Source: JACQQW01 sp964520655
GTDB lineage: Bacteria > Omnitrophota > Gorgyraeia > Zapsychrales > Fredricksoniimonadaceae
NCBI GenBank assembly: GCA_964520655.1
Contig: CAZFNI010000001.1
Span: forward strand, 62,001 to 126,000
DNA length: 64,000 nucleotides
Direction: 5' to 3'
Both the position numbers and the translations under genes were made by a program. Position 1 is the stretch's first letter, and every line of letters starts with the position of its first letter. Below are positions 24,100 to 33,027 of this stretch, one piece after another. The notes under the pieces are model-generated. The model was not told where the DNA came from and made no database searches. It saw only the letters and a list, made by a program, of their open reading frames with translations.

Positions 24100-25194
24100 A
24101 TGATAGAGCGAAACAGATTGCTGGGCCTCGAGGCGATCCGTTTTTTAGCTGCTTGCGGAGTTTTAGCGGTGCATTATCACCATTTCTATCACATTGTCCC
24201 GAATGCTGTTGGCCGCGGGATCACGATATATCCATTTTATTATTCTTTTCCGTTTCTTTACGCGTTAGCTGGTGAGTGGGCTGTTCAGACTTTCTGGTGT
24301 TTGAGCGGTTTTATATTTTTCTGGAAGTACCAGGAGTCTATTTCTTCCAAGACAATTGGTTTTAAGGATTTCTTCCTGTTACGCTTCGCAAGGCTATACC
24401 CGCTGCATCTGCTAACACTTATTCTTGTTGCCATAGGTCAGGCTGTTTATTGGCACATGACCGGTTCTTATTTTTTAAAGAGCCTTATTTCCGTTCCCCA
24501 TTTCGTAGCAAATTTAATGATGGCTGGCAATAGATTGTTTATGCCAGGGAGTTTCAATTTTCCTATTTGGTCGGTCTCTATTGAAGTTCTTGTGTATTTT
24601 ATTTTTTATTTTATTTCTCGGTTTTTCACAACCTCCATTAGGTTCAATATTTTTATCGTGCTCGTTTTCTGTTTAGCTAGCTGGTATCACATGCAAGGGG
24701 GGAATTTGAGAGGATTCCCCAGCCTGCTTGAATGTTTATTATTTTTTTACACAGGGGGAATGGCGGCGACCTTAAAGAAGCGTTTTGATCTGAATAATTT
24801 CTCATGTCATTTTGGTTGGATAGGGGTTGTGCTTATTCCATTTGTTTTTTGGAAAACCGGAGCGTTTCATTCAGATAACACCATCTTTTTATTCTTGGCC
24901 GTGTGGCTGCCCATAGTGATGTTTTCTGCCTCGGGGGATTATCAGGTTAGCCGCCGCATAAGAGGAGCGATCGAGACGTTGGGAAATTTGACCTATGCCA
25001 GCTATTTGATACATATTCCATTTCAATTGTTGATCGCTGTTATTTGTTTACATTGGCATATACATTTACCTCTTAAGAGCAAGTTCTTTCTTGCAGGGTA
25101 TATGGCAGCTGTTTTTTCTTTGTCGTATTTTATATACAGGTATTTTGAGATGCCGATGAAGAGGATGATCATAGATAAGTTCCGAAATAAATAG
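24100..25194 (+). CDS. Membrane acyltransferase, OafA/YrhL type (acyltransferase family 3)
   Basis: This 364-aa protein has about ten membrane segments. The family opening is clear: RLLGLEAIRFLAACGVLAVHYHHF, where the His in VHYHH is the likely catalytic residue. FWCLSGFIFF follows (about 65-75), then RFARLYPLHLLTL near 92-104 and FPIWSVSIEVLVYF near 146. Such enzymes O-acetylate surface or capsule sugars at the inner membrane. The gene is visibly more AT-rich than its neighbours and has no sugar genes beside it, which suggests recent acquisition. Upstream TTAGGGCC provides a weak ribosome-binding site. Confidence 0.87.
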   Translation: MIERNRLLGLEAIRFLAACGVLAVHYHHFYHIVPNAVGRGITIYPFYYSFPFLYALAGEWAVQTFWCLSGFIFFWKYQESISSKTIGFKDFFLLRFARLYPLHLLTLILVAIGQAVYWHMTGSYFLKSLISVPHFVANLMMAGNRLFMPGSFNFPIWSVSIEVLVYFIFYFISRFFTTSIRFNIFIVLVFCLASWYHMQGGNLRGFPSLLECLLFFYTGGMAATLKKRFDLNNFSCHFGWIGVVLIPFVFWKTGAFHSDNTIFLFLAVWLPIVMFSASGDYQVSRRIRGAIETLGNLTYASYLIHIPFQLLIAVICLHWHIHLPLKSKFFLAGYMAAVFSLSYFIYRYFEMPMKRMIIDKFRNK

Positions 25195-25272
25195 TCTGGT
25201 TAAGATCGCGGTATTAAATTGTGAAGAATAATAAATAGTACAGCTTATTCAATATTATGGTATTATCTAAGT

Positions 25273-25608
25273 ATGAATTCGACCGATATAGTGACCATAA
25301 CACCCGCGGCAGCGGAAAAGATCAAGGCCTTGATGGCCAAAGAGGGCAAGGAAGGTTTTGCGCTACGTTTTGGCGTGACCACCGGCGGCTGTGCGGGTTT
25401 GTCCTATGAGATGAAGTTCCAGAAAAATCCTTATGATAATGATCTGACCTTCACCCAGCAGGGGTTGACGGTCATCATCAATCAGGAAAGTGTTGAATTT
25501 GTTAAAGGTGTTGAGATCGATTACGTCGAGACCCTCAAAGAAAGCGGCTTTAAATACCGAAACCCCAATGCCAAGTCTTCCTGCGGCTGCGGCACATCAT
25601 TTAATTAA
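25273..25608 (+). CDS. A-type iron-sulfur carrier protein (HesB/IscA/ErpA family)
   Basis: This 111-aa protein delivers [Fe-S] clusters to apo-enzymes. The three conserved cysteines are present: GGCAGLSYEM near residue 38 and the C-terminal SCGCG (about 103-107). ITPAAAEKIKALMAKE opens the domain as usual. The neighbours thiC, a radical-SAM 4Fe-4S enzyme 10 bases downstream, and bioB further on are natural clients. A TATTAT sequence ends six bases before the ATG, but I see no matching -35 box, so I do not call a promoter. The preceding AT-rich 78-base gap holds nothing else I recognise. Confidence 0.9.
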   Translation: MNSTDIVTITPAAAEKIKALMAKEGKEGFALRFGVTTGGCAGLSYEMKFQKNPYDNDLTFTQQGLTVIINQESVEFVKGVEIDYVETLKESGFKYRNPNAKSSCGCGTSFN

Positions 25609-25617
25609 AAGGTTCGT

Positions 25618-27234
25618 ATGTCCCCAACAATACTAGACCACTCTGCGGCACCAATCATTGATCCAAGCACCGTCCGATTTTCCCCATTTCCGGGGTCGAC
25701 GAAAAGATATAAACAAGGCGTGATCTTTAAAGATATCCGAGTCCCCTATCGTGAAGTGGAAACTAAAGAGGGGGTGGTTGAGCTCTACGATACCTCGGGA
25801 CCGTTTACAGATCCATCCGTGACCATCGATGTCCGTCAGGGATTGCCTAAACTGCGTGCTGGCTGGGTCAAGGAGCGCCAAGGTAATGTCAGCCAGATGC
25901 ATTATGCCCGTCAAGGCATTATTACCCAGGAGATGGAATATATTGCCATCCGTGAAGGCATGGCGCCGGAATTTGTCCGCGATGAAGTCGCTCGCGGCCG
26001 TGCCATTATTCCTGCGAATATCAATCACACCGAACTTGAACCAATGATCATTGGCCGTAATTTTTTGGTCAAGATCAATGCCAATATCGGTAATTCCGCG
26101 ATCTCATCAAGCATTGCCGAAGAGGTCGAGAAAATGGCCTGGTCTATCCGCTGGGGCGGGGACACGGTCATGGACTTATCAACGGGTAAGAACATCCATG
26201 AGACCCGCGAATGGATCATCCGGAATTCCCCTGTGCCGATCGGTACTGTTCCTATTTATCAGGCGCTGGAAAAAGTGAACGGCAAAGCCGAGGATTTGAC
26301 CTGGGAGATCTTCAAGGAAACATTGATCGAGCAGGCTGAGCAGGGGGTTGATTATTTCACCATCCACGCCGGAGTTTTGCTGCGCTATATCCCGTTGACC
26401 GCCAAACGCACCACCGGCATCGTTTCCCGCGGCGGTTCGATCCTGGCCAAATGGTGTTTGAGTCATCACAAGGAAAATTTCCTCTACACGCATTTTGAAG
26501 AGATCTGTGCGATCATGAAGCGTTATGATATCTCATTCTCTTTAGGCGACGGGCTGCGTCCAGGTTCCATCGCCGATGCCAATGATGCCGCGCAATTTGC
26601 CGAACTTGAGACTTTGGGGGAATTGACCAAGATCGCGTGGAAGCATGATGTGCAGGTGATGATCGAAGGGCCGGGACATGTCCCCATGCATCAGATCAAA
26701 GAGAATATGGATAAACAGCTCTCTATCTGCCATGAAGCGCCGTTCTACACACTGGGGCCATTGACGACAGATATCGCGCCAGGCTATGACCATATCACTT
26801 CCGCGATCGGCGCGGCCATGATCGGCTGGTACGGCACGGCCATGTTATGTTATGTGACCCCTAAAGAACATTTGGGGCTGCCCAATAAAAAAGATGTCAA
26901 AGATGGAATCATTGCCTATAAGATCGCTGCACACGCGGCGGACTTGGCCAAAGGGCACCCTGGTGCCAGGAAATGGGACGATGCGCTCTCCCGTGCGCGT
27001 TTTGAATTCCGCTGGAAGGATCAGTTTAATCTGAGTCTTGATCCCGAGACCGCTCAAAGTTTTCATGACGAAACTTTACCTGCCGAAGGGGCGAAATTGG
27101 CGCATTTTTGTTCGATGTGCGGCCCCAATTTCTGCTCCATGAAGATCACTCAGGATGTCCGTGAGTACGCCGAAAAAGGGCTGGCGGATAAATCCAAAGA
27201 ATTCCTCGATAAGGGCGGTAAGATCTACTCTTAA
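25618..27234 (+). CDS. thiC: Phosphomethylpyrimidine synthase ThiC
   Basis: ThiC is a radical-SAM enzyme that rearranges AIR to HMP phosphate for thiamine synthesis. The protein is 538 aa, close to the bacterial type without the long plant-like extension. It contains YDTSGPFTDP, QMHYARQGIITQEMEYIA, GTVPIYQALEK, DYFTIHAGVL, VSRGGS, EGPGHVPMH and the C-terminal cluster motif CSMCGPNFC (CxxCxxxxC, about 501-509). Thiamine pyrophosphate made from its product is required by KorB and MenD encoded further on. No TPP riboswitch fits in the 9-base gap upstream. The TAA stop overlaps the TAA of the convergent minus-strand gene. Confidence 0.96.
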   Translation: MSPTILDHSAAPIIDPSTVRFSPFPGSTKRYKQGVIFKDIRVPYREVETKEGVVELYDTSGPFTDPSVTIDVRQGLPKLRAGWVKERQGNVSQMHYARQGIITQEMEYIAIREGMAPEFVRDEVARGRAIIPANINHTELEPMIIGRNFLVKINANIGNSAISSSIAEEVEKMAWSIRWGGDTVMDLSTGKNIHETREWIIRNSPVPIGTVPIYQALEKVNGKAEDLTWEIFKETLIEQAEQGVDYFTIHAGVLLRYIPLTAKRTTGIVSRGGSILAKWCLSHHKENFLYTHFEEICAIMKRYDISFSLGDGLRPGSIADANDAAQFAELETLGELTKIAWKHDVQVMIEGPGHVPMHQIKENMDKQLSICHEAPFYTLGPLTTDIAPGYDHITSAIGAAMIGWYGTAMLCYVTPKEHLGLPNKKDVKDGIIAYKIAAHAADLAKGHPGARKWDDALSRARFEFRWKDQFNLSLDPETAQSFHDETLPAEGAKLAHFCSMCGPNFCSMKITQDVREYAEKGLADKSKEFLDKGGKIYS

Positions 27235-29101
27235 ACAGCGAAGGCGTGTTTGTGATCAGCCACGACTTTTTGCAGGTTCTTGTGGCATTCCTCTAAGTCA
27301 TGGAGTGTTTTGCTGCGGAATTCCTGTGTTTCTAATGTCATTTTCGGGAACAGGTCTTTGTAGTAGCGGATCCCTTCTAGAAGATTATTCTTAAATTCCA
27401 CGAAATATTTGATCTTTTGAGCGGTCATTTCAGAGGCCGTTTTTTCGATGTCATTCTTTAAATAATCGATATACATCCGCAATTCCTTGATGAACATGTG
27501 CGGCCGGGGCGTGGTATTGAGCACATTGACCCGTCCGTAAATGTGGTCGATCATTTCTTTCAAAGTGACGATCTTGGAGAAATAGGCGATGTTCGGCCCC
27601 GGGCACACGGCCGGGAATCCGGGAACGCGTGTTTCGATCTTATGGCGTATGATCGCACCTTCTCCCAGGTCGTGACAGATGCAGGCCTTCTGGACGATCT
27701 TTTTCAAGCGGCTGTCATATTCTTCCTGTGACAATTGCAATGTTTTTAACTGGTCGATCTTCAGCTTCTGATATTGACGAGAAGCGGTGCAGATCGGGAT
27801 CGGGGTGAATTCTGTATTGGAAACCAAATAGCTTTTTGGGCAGGCGCTGCCGGGACGATTACGCAACACCTTTGCGTCTTTCTCCGTGTCTGAAAGAGAA
27901 CCATAAAGATTATTAAAAGGAACGCCTAAAGGCGAAACAGGGCTTAAGTATACGTCGTCTTCTGTAGCCAGTGATAATTTATGTAAGGTAACCTCATCAA
28001 CATTGGTTGCTTCCGGACATAATAAGAACGGGGTAGCCCAGCCAGTGCCGTCTAGTTCATAATGATCTCTGAGGAATTTATCTTCTTTGTGCGTGCCAAT
28101 ACCGCCCTGGGCTGTGATCTTGATGCGCAGGGGTTGCTTAAAGGGGATCATGTCTTTAAGCGCGAGAGCTTTATTGAAACTCTCATGCAGGGTGGCGATC
28201 AATTCTTTGCGTTTGGATTTAAATTCTTCCATGATCGGTCCCATCAAATAACCGTCCGTGGCAAACGCATGCCCGCCGCAGTTAAGTCCGGATTCAATGC
28301 GGTATTCCGAGATCCATAATCCTTTTTGTGCCAGGAATTTCCCCTGGATGAGGCTGGAACGGAAATCGCTGACCTTGAGGATGATCTTTTTTTTGATGTT
28401 GCCAGAGGCATCGGCATAGAAATCTTTGAATTGTTCGACATAGGCATACAGGCGGCGATTAAACCCGGCTGAAAAGACAATGGCTGACTGCACGCTGCTT
28501 TGGGCATAACCGCGCAGGGCGGAGAGGCCGTCGGAAAATTCCGGGGCCAATTTATTGCCTTTTTCGTCATAGTTGTCGCGGTCAAGCTTGGTCATGATAT
28601 TGACATTGATGTCGCCGGGTTTCATGGCGGCGCGCAGTAAATCCTGCGTCTGTTTTTTGGCATCGCCTTCCGGCATGAGCAGCATGTTGAGGTATTTCTT
28701 TTTCAATGGGTTATCATTGTCAAGCAATTCGAAATATTTGAACTGATCGGTGAAGAGGCTTTTTACCCGACAANNNNNNNNNNGAAATATTTGGTGATCT
28801 CCGTCCCTGGTTCAAAATGGGAGATCTTCACCACTGCGAATTGGCGCTGGACGATACGGTTGACCAAATCTAAGTAGGCGGTGATCCTGCGCGCTCGAAA
28901 ATCCTCATCGCGTTTAGTGATCGGGGCATAGGGTTCGCCTTCTTTTTCACAGTAAAATTTGCGCATGTGTTCGATGAGTTCATCATCCACCAGCGAGATA
29001 ACGGAATGGATGCCGTAACGCGCGACCTTGATGGGCGAATCGATTGAGAATCCCGTGCCCATGACAGGGATGTGAAAGGAGTGGATGTGGGTATTTGGCA
29101 T
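27231..29101 (-). CDS. Conserved protein of unknown function, interrupted by an assembly gap
   Basis: The two minus-strand frames 29101 to 28784 and 28773 to 27231 form one gene split by ten N. Before the gap the product reads EPGTEITKYF; after it, KSLFTDQFKYFELLDNDNP continues in a different frame. The true gap length must therefore be 2 modulo 3, not 10. The product of roughly 620 residues begins MPNTHIHSFHIPVMGTGFSI, and has LNCGGHAFATDG, ITAQGGIGTHKEDKFL and GWATPFLLCPEATNVDEVTL, plus several cysteines in the last third. The glycine-rich GGIGTHKEDKF and the alternating pattern could be a TIM-barrel related to nitronate monooxygenases, but this is a guess. It is the only long minus-strand gene here and is divergent from bioB. 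Confidence 0.7.
28774..28783. other. Assembly gap (10 N)
   Basis: Ten undetermined bases lie inside the minus-strand gene. Its reading frame on the two sides is compatible only with a real gap length of 2 modulo 3, so ten is a placeholder. Confidence 0.99.
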
Positions 29102-29125
29102 AGGCCCTTAGTATATACGAAACCC

Positions 29126-29153
29126 TTGAAAAATCAATTATTTCTACTACAAT
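29126..29153 (+). promoter_or_regulatory. Predicted promoter of bioB
   Basis: TTGAAA (29126-29131), a 16-base spacer and TACAAT (29148-29153) in the divergent gap between the minus-strand gene and bioB. The ATG at 29152 overlaps the -10 box and cannot be transcribed from it, so ATG 29164 is the better start, giving a leader of only a few bases. Confidence 0.6.
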
Positions 29154-29163
29154 GGGTGGACTT

Positions 29164-30216
29164 ATGGAGAGAAAATTCTATATAGATCTGGTAGAGAGAT
29201 CCCTTCAGGGAGAATTGCTGGAGGATGGCCTTTGCGGACGCATTTTATCAGATACATCCCTTGAGCTTTTGCCGCTGCTGGATGCCGCATATCAGGTCCG
29301 CAAGACCTATCACGGCAAAAAAGTGCATGTGCATATCCTCAATAATGCCCAGAACGGCCATTGTCAGGAAGACTGTCACTATTGTGCGCAGGCTAAATCA
29401 TCGACCGCGGATATTGAAGAGTACGGCATCAAACCGGATGCAGAGATATTGGCGGAAGCGCGTCAGGCCTATGCGAAGGGAGCGGATTGCTATTGCATGG
29501 TCTACGCCGGTCGCGGGGCATCGCAGTCGCGCATTGACCGCTTAACGCGGGTGATTGGCCAGATCAAAAAAGAATTCCCCGGAAGGGAGATCTGTGTATC
29601 TACTGGTTTTGTGACACCGCAGGGGGCTGGGCAATTAAAGCGAGCTGGTCTTGACCGGTTAAATCATAATTTAAATACTTCGGAATCAAATTATCCCAAT
29701 ATCTGCACCACCCACACTTATGCGGACAGGCTAAACACATTATTGGCGGCACGAGAGGCTGGATTAAAGGTGTGTTCAGGCATGATCGTCGGCATGGGGG
29801 AGAGGGATAAGGATATCATCGACGTGGCAAAACAATTGCGCAAATTAGAGGCCGAATCGATCCCGGTCAATTTGCTGGTGCCGATCGATGGGGCTCAATT
29901 AAAAGTGATAGAGGAGCTATCTCCAGAGTATTGTCTGCGCGTGCTGTGTTTGTTTCGTTTCCTTAATCCCAAAGCGGAGATCCGCGTTGCCGCCGGACGG
30001 GAAGTGCGTTTGCGCTCATTGGAGGTCATGGCCTTGTATCCGGCTAATTCTTTGTTCATGCAGGGGTATTTAAATGCCAAAGGTGCTGATAATGCCAAGA
30101 CGATCGCCATGATCAAGGATGCTGGATTTGAGATGCTCTGCGACGAGCCGATGGTCTTTTCACAGGAAGTGAAAACCAAGTTAAAGAATATCCAGGAATT
30201 GCGTCCCGCCCTCTAA
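29164..30216 (+). CDS. bioB: Biotin synthase (radical SAM)
   Basis: BioB inserts sulfur into dethiobiotin. The 350-aa protein has the radical-SAM motif as GHCQEDCHYCAQ (CxxxCxxC, about 68-79), YAGRGAS near 119, STGFVTPQG, LNHNLNTSE, CSGMIVGMGE and the C-terminal RVAAGREVRL whose Arg binds the auxiliary cluster in BioB. The segment NNAQNGHCQ before the motif differs from the common TKTGxCPEDC form but keeps the cysteine spacing. I use ATG 29164 because the upstream ATG 29152 sits inside the -10 box. No other biotin genes are adjacent. HydE/PylB-type relatives are less likely given the AGRE block. Confidence 0.88.
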   Translation: MERKFYIDLVERSLQGELLEDGLCGRILSDTSLELLPLLDAAYQVRKTYHGKKVHVHILNNAQNGHCQEDCHYCAQAKSSTADIEEYGIKPDAEILAEARQAYAKGADCYCMVYAGRGASQSRIDRLTRVIGQIKKEFPGREICVSTGFVTPQGAGQLKRAGLDRLNHNLNTSESNYPNICTTHTYADRLNTLLAAREAGLKVCSGMIVGMGERDKDIIDVAKQLRKLEAESIPVNLLVPIDGAQLKVIEELSPEYCLRVLCLFRFLNPKAEIRVAAGREVRLRSLEVMALYPANSLFMQGYLNAKGADNAKTIAMIKDAGFEMLCDEPMVFSQEVKTKLKNIQELRPAL

Positions 30217-30235
30217 GTATTTCCCTGTTTTCTTC

Positions 30236-30263
30236 TTGCCAAAGATTCCGTCAGTGCTATATT
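30236..30263 (+). promoter_or_regulatory. Predicted promoter of korAB
   Basis: TTGCCA (30236-30241), a 16-base spacer ending TGC (extended -10) and TATATT (30258-30263). Transcription would begin near 30270, leaving a leader of about 47 bases that includes GAGG (30308-30311) six bases before the ATG at 30317. An in-frame TTG at 30236 coincides with the -35 box and is not a start. Confidence 0.6.
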
Positions 30264-30316
30264 ATGGAAAATTATGTCCTTTTCCAAAAAACTTTTTTCC
30301 AAAACACGAGGTTAGT

Positions 30317-32125
30317 ATGTCCGTAGAAAAATGTTCAGTCACACGCTTTGAGCTGCTCATGGATGCGGGTTTTGGGGCCCAAAAGGCAGGGGACATCCTG
30401 CTACAGGCATTTGTGGCGATGGGGAAATATGTCTATGTCGACCCATTGATCCCCGCCGAGATATCTCCTCCGGTGCGTTCCCGTCCGGCTATGTCGGGTG
30501 TTATCATCCGTGTTGCGGATTTTGATGTGACCAATATCGGCAACGATACTGATATTATCATTGCATCCCATGAGATCGTTCTGGACCGCCGTTTGGATGA
30601 TCATGAACATAATCCAAAATGCCGTATTCTCCTTGATATGGGAGACCAGGCCGACAACCCCGATTCTTATGCGACTGTCCTTAAACGCTGTGAAAAAGAA
30701 AACCTAAAAGTCATCCCTTTTCAGATCGATGATGTATCCAAAGGTGTGTTGAAAGAAATGGGTGGTAAAGGCCAGAATTTGTATTATCTGGGGATGTTGG
30801 CATACATTTATGGCATGGATGAAGATATTGTCAAAGCGGAGATCGTTAAAACATTTGGAAAAAAATTAAAGCAGGAGATTATGGAGAAGAATATCACCCT
30901 GTACCATCAAGGGTATATTCTAGCGAAAAACCTGGTCGATTTCCGTATCCAGGTCGACAGCAAGCCCCGTGAAGGAGAGAAGATCCTGATCGATGGTAAT
31001 TCTGCGCTGGCCATGGGTATTATTGATGCCGGGATCAAATTATTCTCCGGTTATCCCATCACCCCGGCGTCATCGGTCATGCACACGCTGGCGAAGATCT
31101 TTCCGTCATATGGTGGGATGGTGCATCAGGCAGAGGATGAGATCGCCGCGATCGGCACGGCTGTAGGTTCCTATTTCGGTGGTGTCCCCTCGATCACGGC
31201 TACTTCCGGTCCTGGGCTTTCGCTTAAGCAGGAATTTATCGGGTATTCGCAGTCCGCGGAGATCCCATTGATCGTGCTGGATGTGCAGCGTTCTGGTCCA
31301 TCGACCGGGATGCCCACCAAGACAGAACAGTCAGACCTTCCGGCGGCAGTGTTCGGGTCGCATGGGGATTATACGAAGATCGTTATCAGCGTCTCAAACG
31401 TCATCGACTGTTTCTACGCGCCTCATTTGGCGCGCTATTTGACCGAGAAGCTGCGGCTTCCGGTCTTTATCTTGAGTGATTTCCAGACAGCCAACAGCTA
31501 TAAGGTTATCACCAAGCCGACGGTCGTGCAGATGAATAATCCTGACGATATCCCGGATTTTATCTTTGAACGTTTTCATATGAAACGGCTGCCAAGCAAT
31601 ATCGAGATGGTCCGTTTGTCCCAATCTGTTCCGGGAGAAGAAGGCGCTATGCGCCGTGTGACGGGACTTAATTCTGATGCTCAGGGTAGAGTCAATTATT
31701 TCGCGGAGGTCAATCAGCGCGGGCATAAGATCCGCAATGAGAAGGTACACCATGTCCGCCGTGCATTAGGAGTGCCGGAACTTTTCGGCAAGGAAAGCAA
31801 TGATGTGCTGATCGTTGGCTGGGGCAGTACCCGCGGGGCCATTGAAGAAGCTGTGGCCATGTGCAATAAGCAGGGCATTCCAGCGTCGGGGATGCATTTA
31901 CGGGTCGTTTATCCTTTACCCCTTGTTCTTAAGGACATCTTTAAGAGGTATAAGAAGGTGGTGTCCGTTGAAGTGGCATACGGCGACAAGTTAAAGCCGT
32001 CGCCGCTGGCGCTCTTGTTGCGCGCGGAAACATTGACCGATATCCAGCCTTTGCTGGCAGATGCGACAGGCCGTCCTGTGCGTCCGAGAATTCTGGTTGA
32101 GAAAGTAAAGGAGATCCTGAAATGA
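30317..32125 (+). CDS. korA: 2-oxoacid:ferredoxin oxidoreductase, fused gamma-alpha subunit (KorA)
   Basis: With KorB this forms a ferredoxin-dependent 2-oxoacid oxidoreductase, probably 2-oxoglutarate-type, linking carbon metabolism to low-potential electrons. The 602-aa protein has an N-terminal gamma domain (GFGAQKAGDILLQAF near 14, SPPVRSRPAMSGVI) and an alpha domain beginning near 230 with GNSALAMGIIDAG, LFSGYPITPASSVM, QAEDEIAAIGTAVGSYFGG, TATSGPGLSLKQE and QRSGPSTGMPTKTEQSDL. This is the KorA order (gamma then alpha in one chain). The start ATG 30317 is supported by a GAGG site; the frame is open to 30236 but overlaps the promoter. Its stop overlaps the korB ATG. Pyruvate or branched-chain specificity cannot be excluded. 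Confidence 0.92.
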   Translation: MSVEKCSVTRFELLMDAGFGAQKAGDILLQAFVAMGKYVYVDPLIPAEISPPVRSRPAMSGVIIRVADFDVTNIGNDTDIIIASHEIVLDRRLDDHEHNPKCRILLDMGDQADNPDSYATVLKRCEKENLKVIPFQIDDVSKGVLKEMGGKGQNLYYLGMLAYIYGMDEDIVKAEIVKTFGKKLKQEIMEKNITLYHQGYILAKNLVDFRIQVDSKPREGEKILIDGNSALAMGIIDAGIKLFSGYPITPASSVMHTLAKIFPSYGGMVHQAEDEIAAIGTAVGSYFGGVPSITATSGPGLSLKQEFIGYSQSAEIPLIVLDVQRSGPSTGMPTKTEQSDLPAAVFGSHGDYTKIVISVSNVIDCFYAPHLARYLTEKLRLPVFILSDFQTANSYKVITKPTVVQMNNPDDIPDFIFERFHMKRLPSNIEMVRLSQSVPGEEGAMRRVTGLNSDAQGRVNYFAEVNQRGHKIRNEKVHHVRRALGVPELFGKESNDVLIVGWGSTRGAIEEAVAMCNKQGIPASGMHLRVVYPLPLVLKDIFKRYKKVVSVEVAYGDKLKPSPLALLLRAETLTDIQPLLADATGRPVRPRILVEKVKEILK

Positions 32126-33027
32126 CAACTTCTTCGACAACTCCTATAACGATCAAAGATCTAAATACAGAAAATCCGCGCTGGTGCGCTGGCTGCGGTG
32201 ATTTCGGCATCATCATGGGGTTAAAGCGTTTTATTGTCGAACGTCAATTGTTGCCGGCTAAGACCGTCAACGTTTCCGGGATCGGTTGTTCTGGGCGTGC
32301 TCCCAATTATTTTAATACTTATGGGGTGCATTCGATCCATGGCCGTCCGATCACGGTGGCGTTAGGGTTGGCTTTGGCCCGTCCGGATCTGAACCTGTTC
32401 GTCCACGCGGGGGATGGGGACGCGCTTAGTATCGGCGGCAACCACCTCATTCACGGGATCAATAAGAATTTCAAATGCGTGTTCATGATGTATGATAATG
32501 AGGTCTACGCGTTGACCAAGAACCAGACTTCTCCAACAACACGCAAAGATCATCCGACCAATACCCAGCCGCAGGGCAGTTTCCTGCAGCCGATCAATCC
32601 GATCACGGTGGCGTTAGGGTTAGGGGCATCATTCGTCGCTTCAACGGCGGATTGGATACCGGATCATTTGACCAATACGTTAAAGGCGGCCTATGACCAT
32701 CCGGGGTTTGCGTTCGTCCATATTTCACAGCGCTGCCCACATTTTGACCCCAATAATTTTGACCATAAGTCGTCGGCTTGGTTTTCTTTTCTTAAACATG
32801 CTAACGGGATCGAAGCGGACAGACGCCTGGCGGATAAGACGGAAGTGATCGAGCATGACCCGTCAGACATGATCTCCGGGTTTAAATATGCGGCAGCCGA
32901 ACGGCGCTATTTCGGGCTTTTCTATCAAAATAAATCTAAACCGCGTTACGACGAGATCTTGCATGATGTGGTCAAGAACGCTCCTAAAAAAGACCGTTCC
33001 AAAATCTTAGATGGCTTTAATATCTGA
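32122..33027 (+). CDS. korB: 2-oxoacid:ferredoxin oxidoreductase, beta subunit (KorB)
   Basis: This is the thiamine-pyrophosphate-binding partner of KorA. The 301-aa protein has WCAGCGDFGIIMGLKR near residue 15 (two cluster-ligand cysteines) and VSGIGCSGRAPNYF. The TPP motif GDGDALSIGGNHLIHGINKN lies near 96-115, followed by MMYDNEVYALTKNQTSPTT, which matches KorB closely. There is no additional ferredoxin domain, so electrons leave to free ferredoxin. It overlaps korA by 4 bases and trxB by 17 bases, so the three are translationally coupled. ThiC encoded upstream makes a precursor of its cofactor. Confidence 0.94.
   Translation: MTTSSTTPITIKDLNTENPRWCAGCGDFGIIMGLKRFIVERQLLPAKTVNVSGIGCSGRAPNYFNTYGVHSIHGRPITVALGLALARPDLNLFVHAGDGDALSIGGNHLIHGINKNFKCVFMMYDNEVYALTKNQTSPTTRKDHPTNTQPQGSFLQPINPITVALGLGASFVASTADWIPDHLTNTLKAAYDHPGFAFVHISQRCPHFDPNNFDHKSSAWFSFLKHANGIEADRRLADKTEVIEHDPSDMISGFKYAAAERRYFGLFYQNKSKPRYDEILHDVVKNAPKKDRSKILDGFNI

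Noticed and set aside
25195..25617. TPP riboswitch upstream of thiC
   Set aside because: The gap between the IscA-type gene and thiC is only nine bases and no CTGAGA-type TPP core is seen in 25195-25272.
28727..28784. Frameshift or pseudogene in the minus-strand gene
   Set aside because: The frame break coincides exactly with ten N bases; coding similarity is continuous on both sides, so it is an assembly gap.
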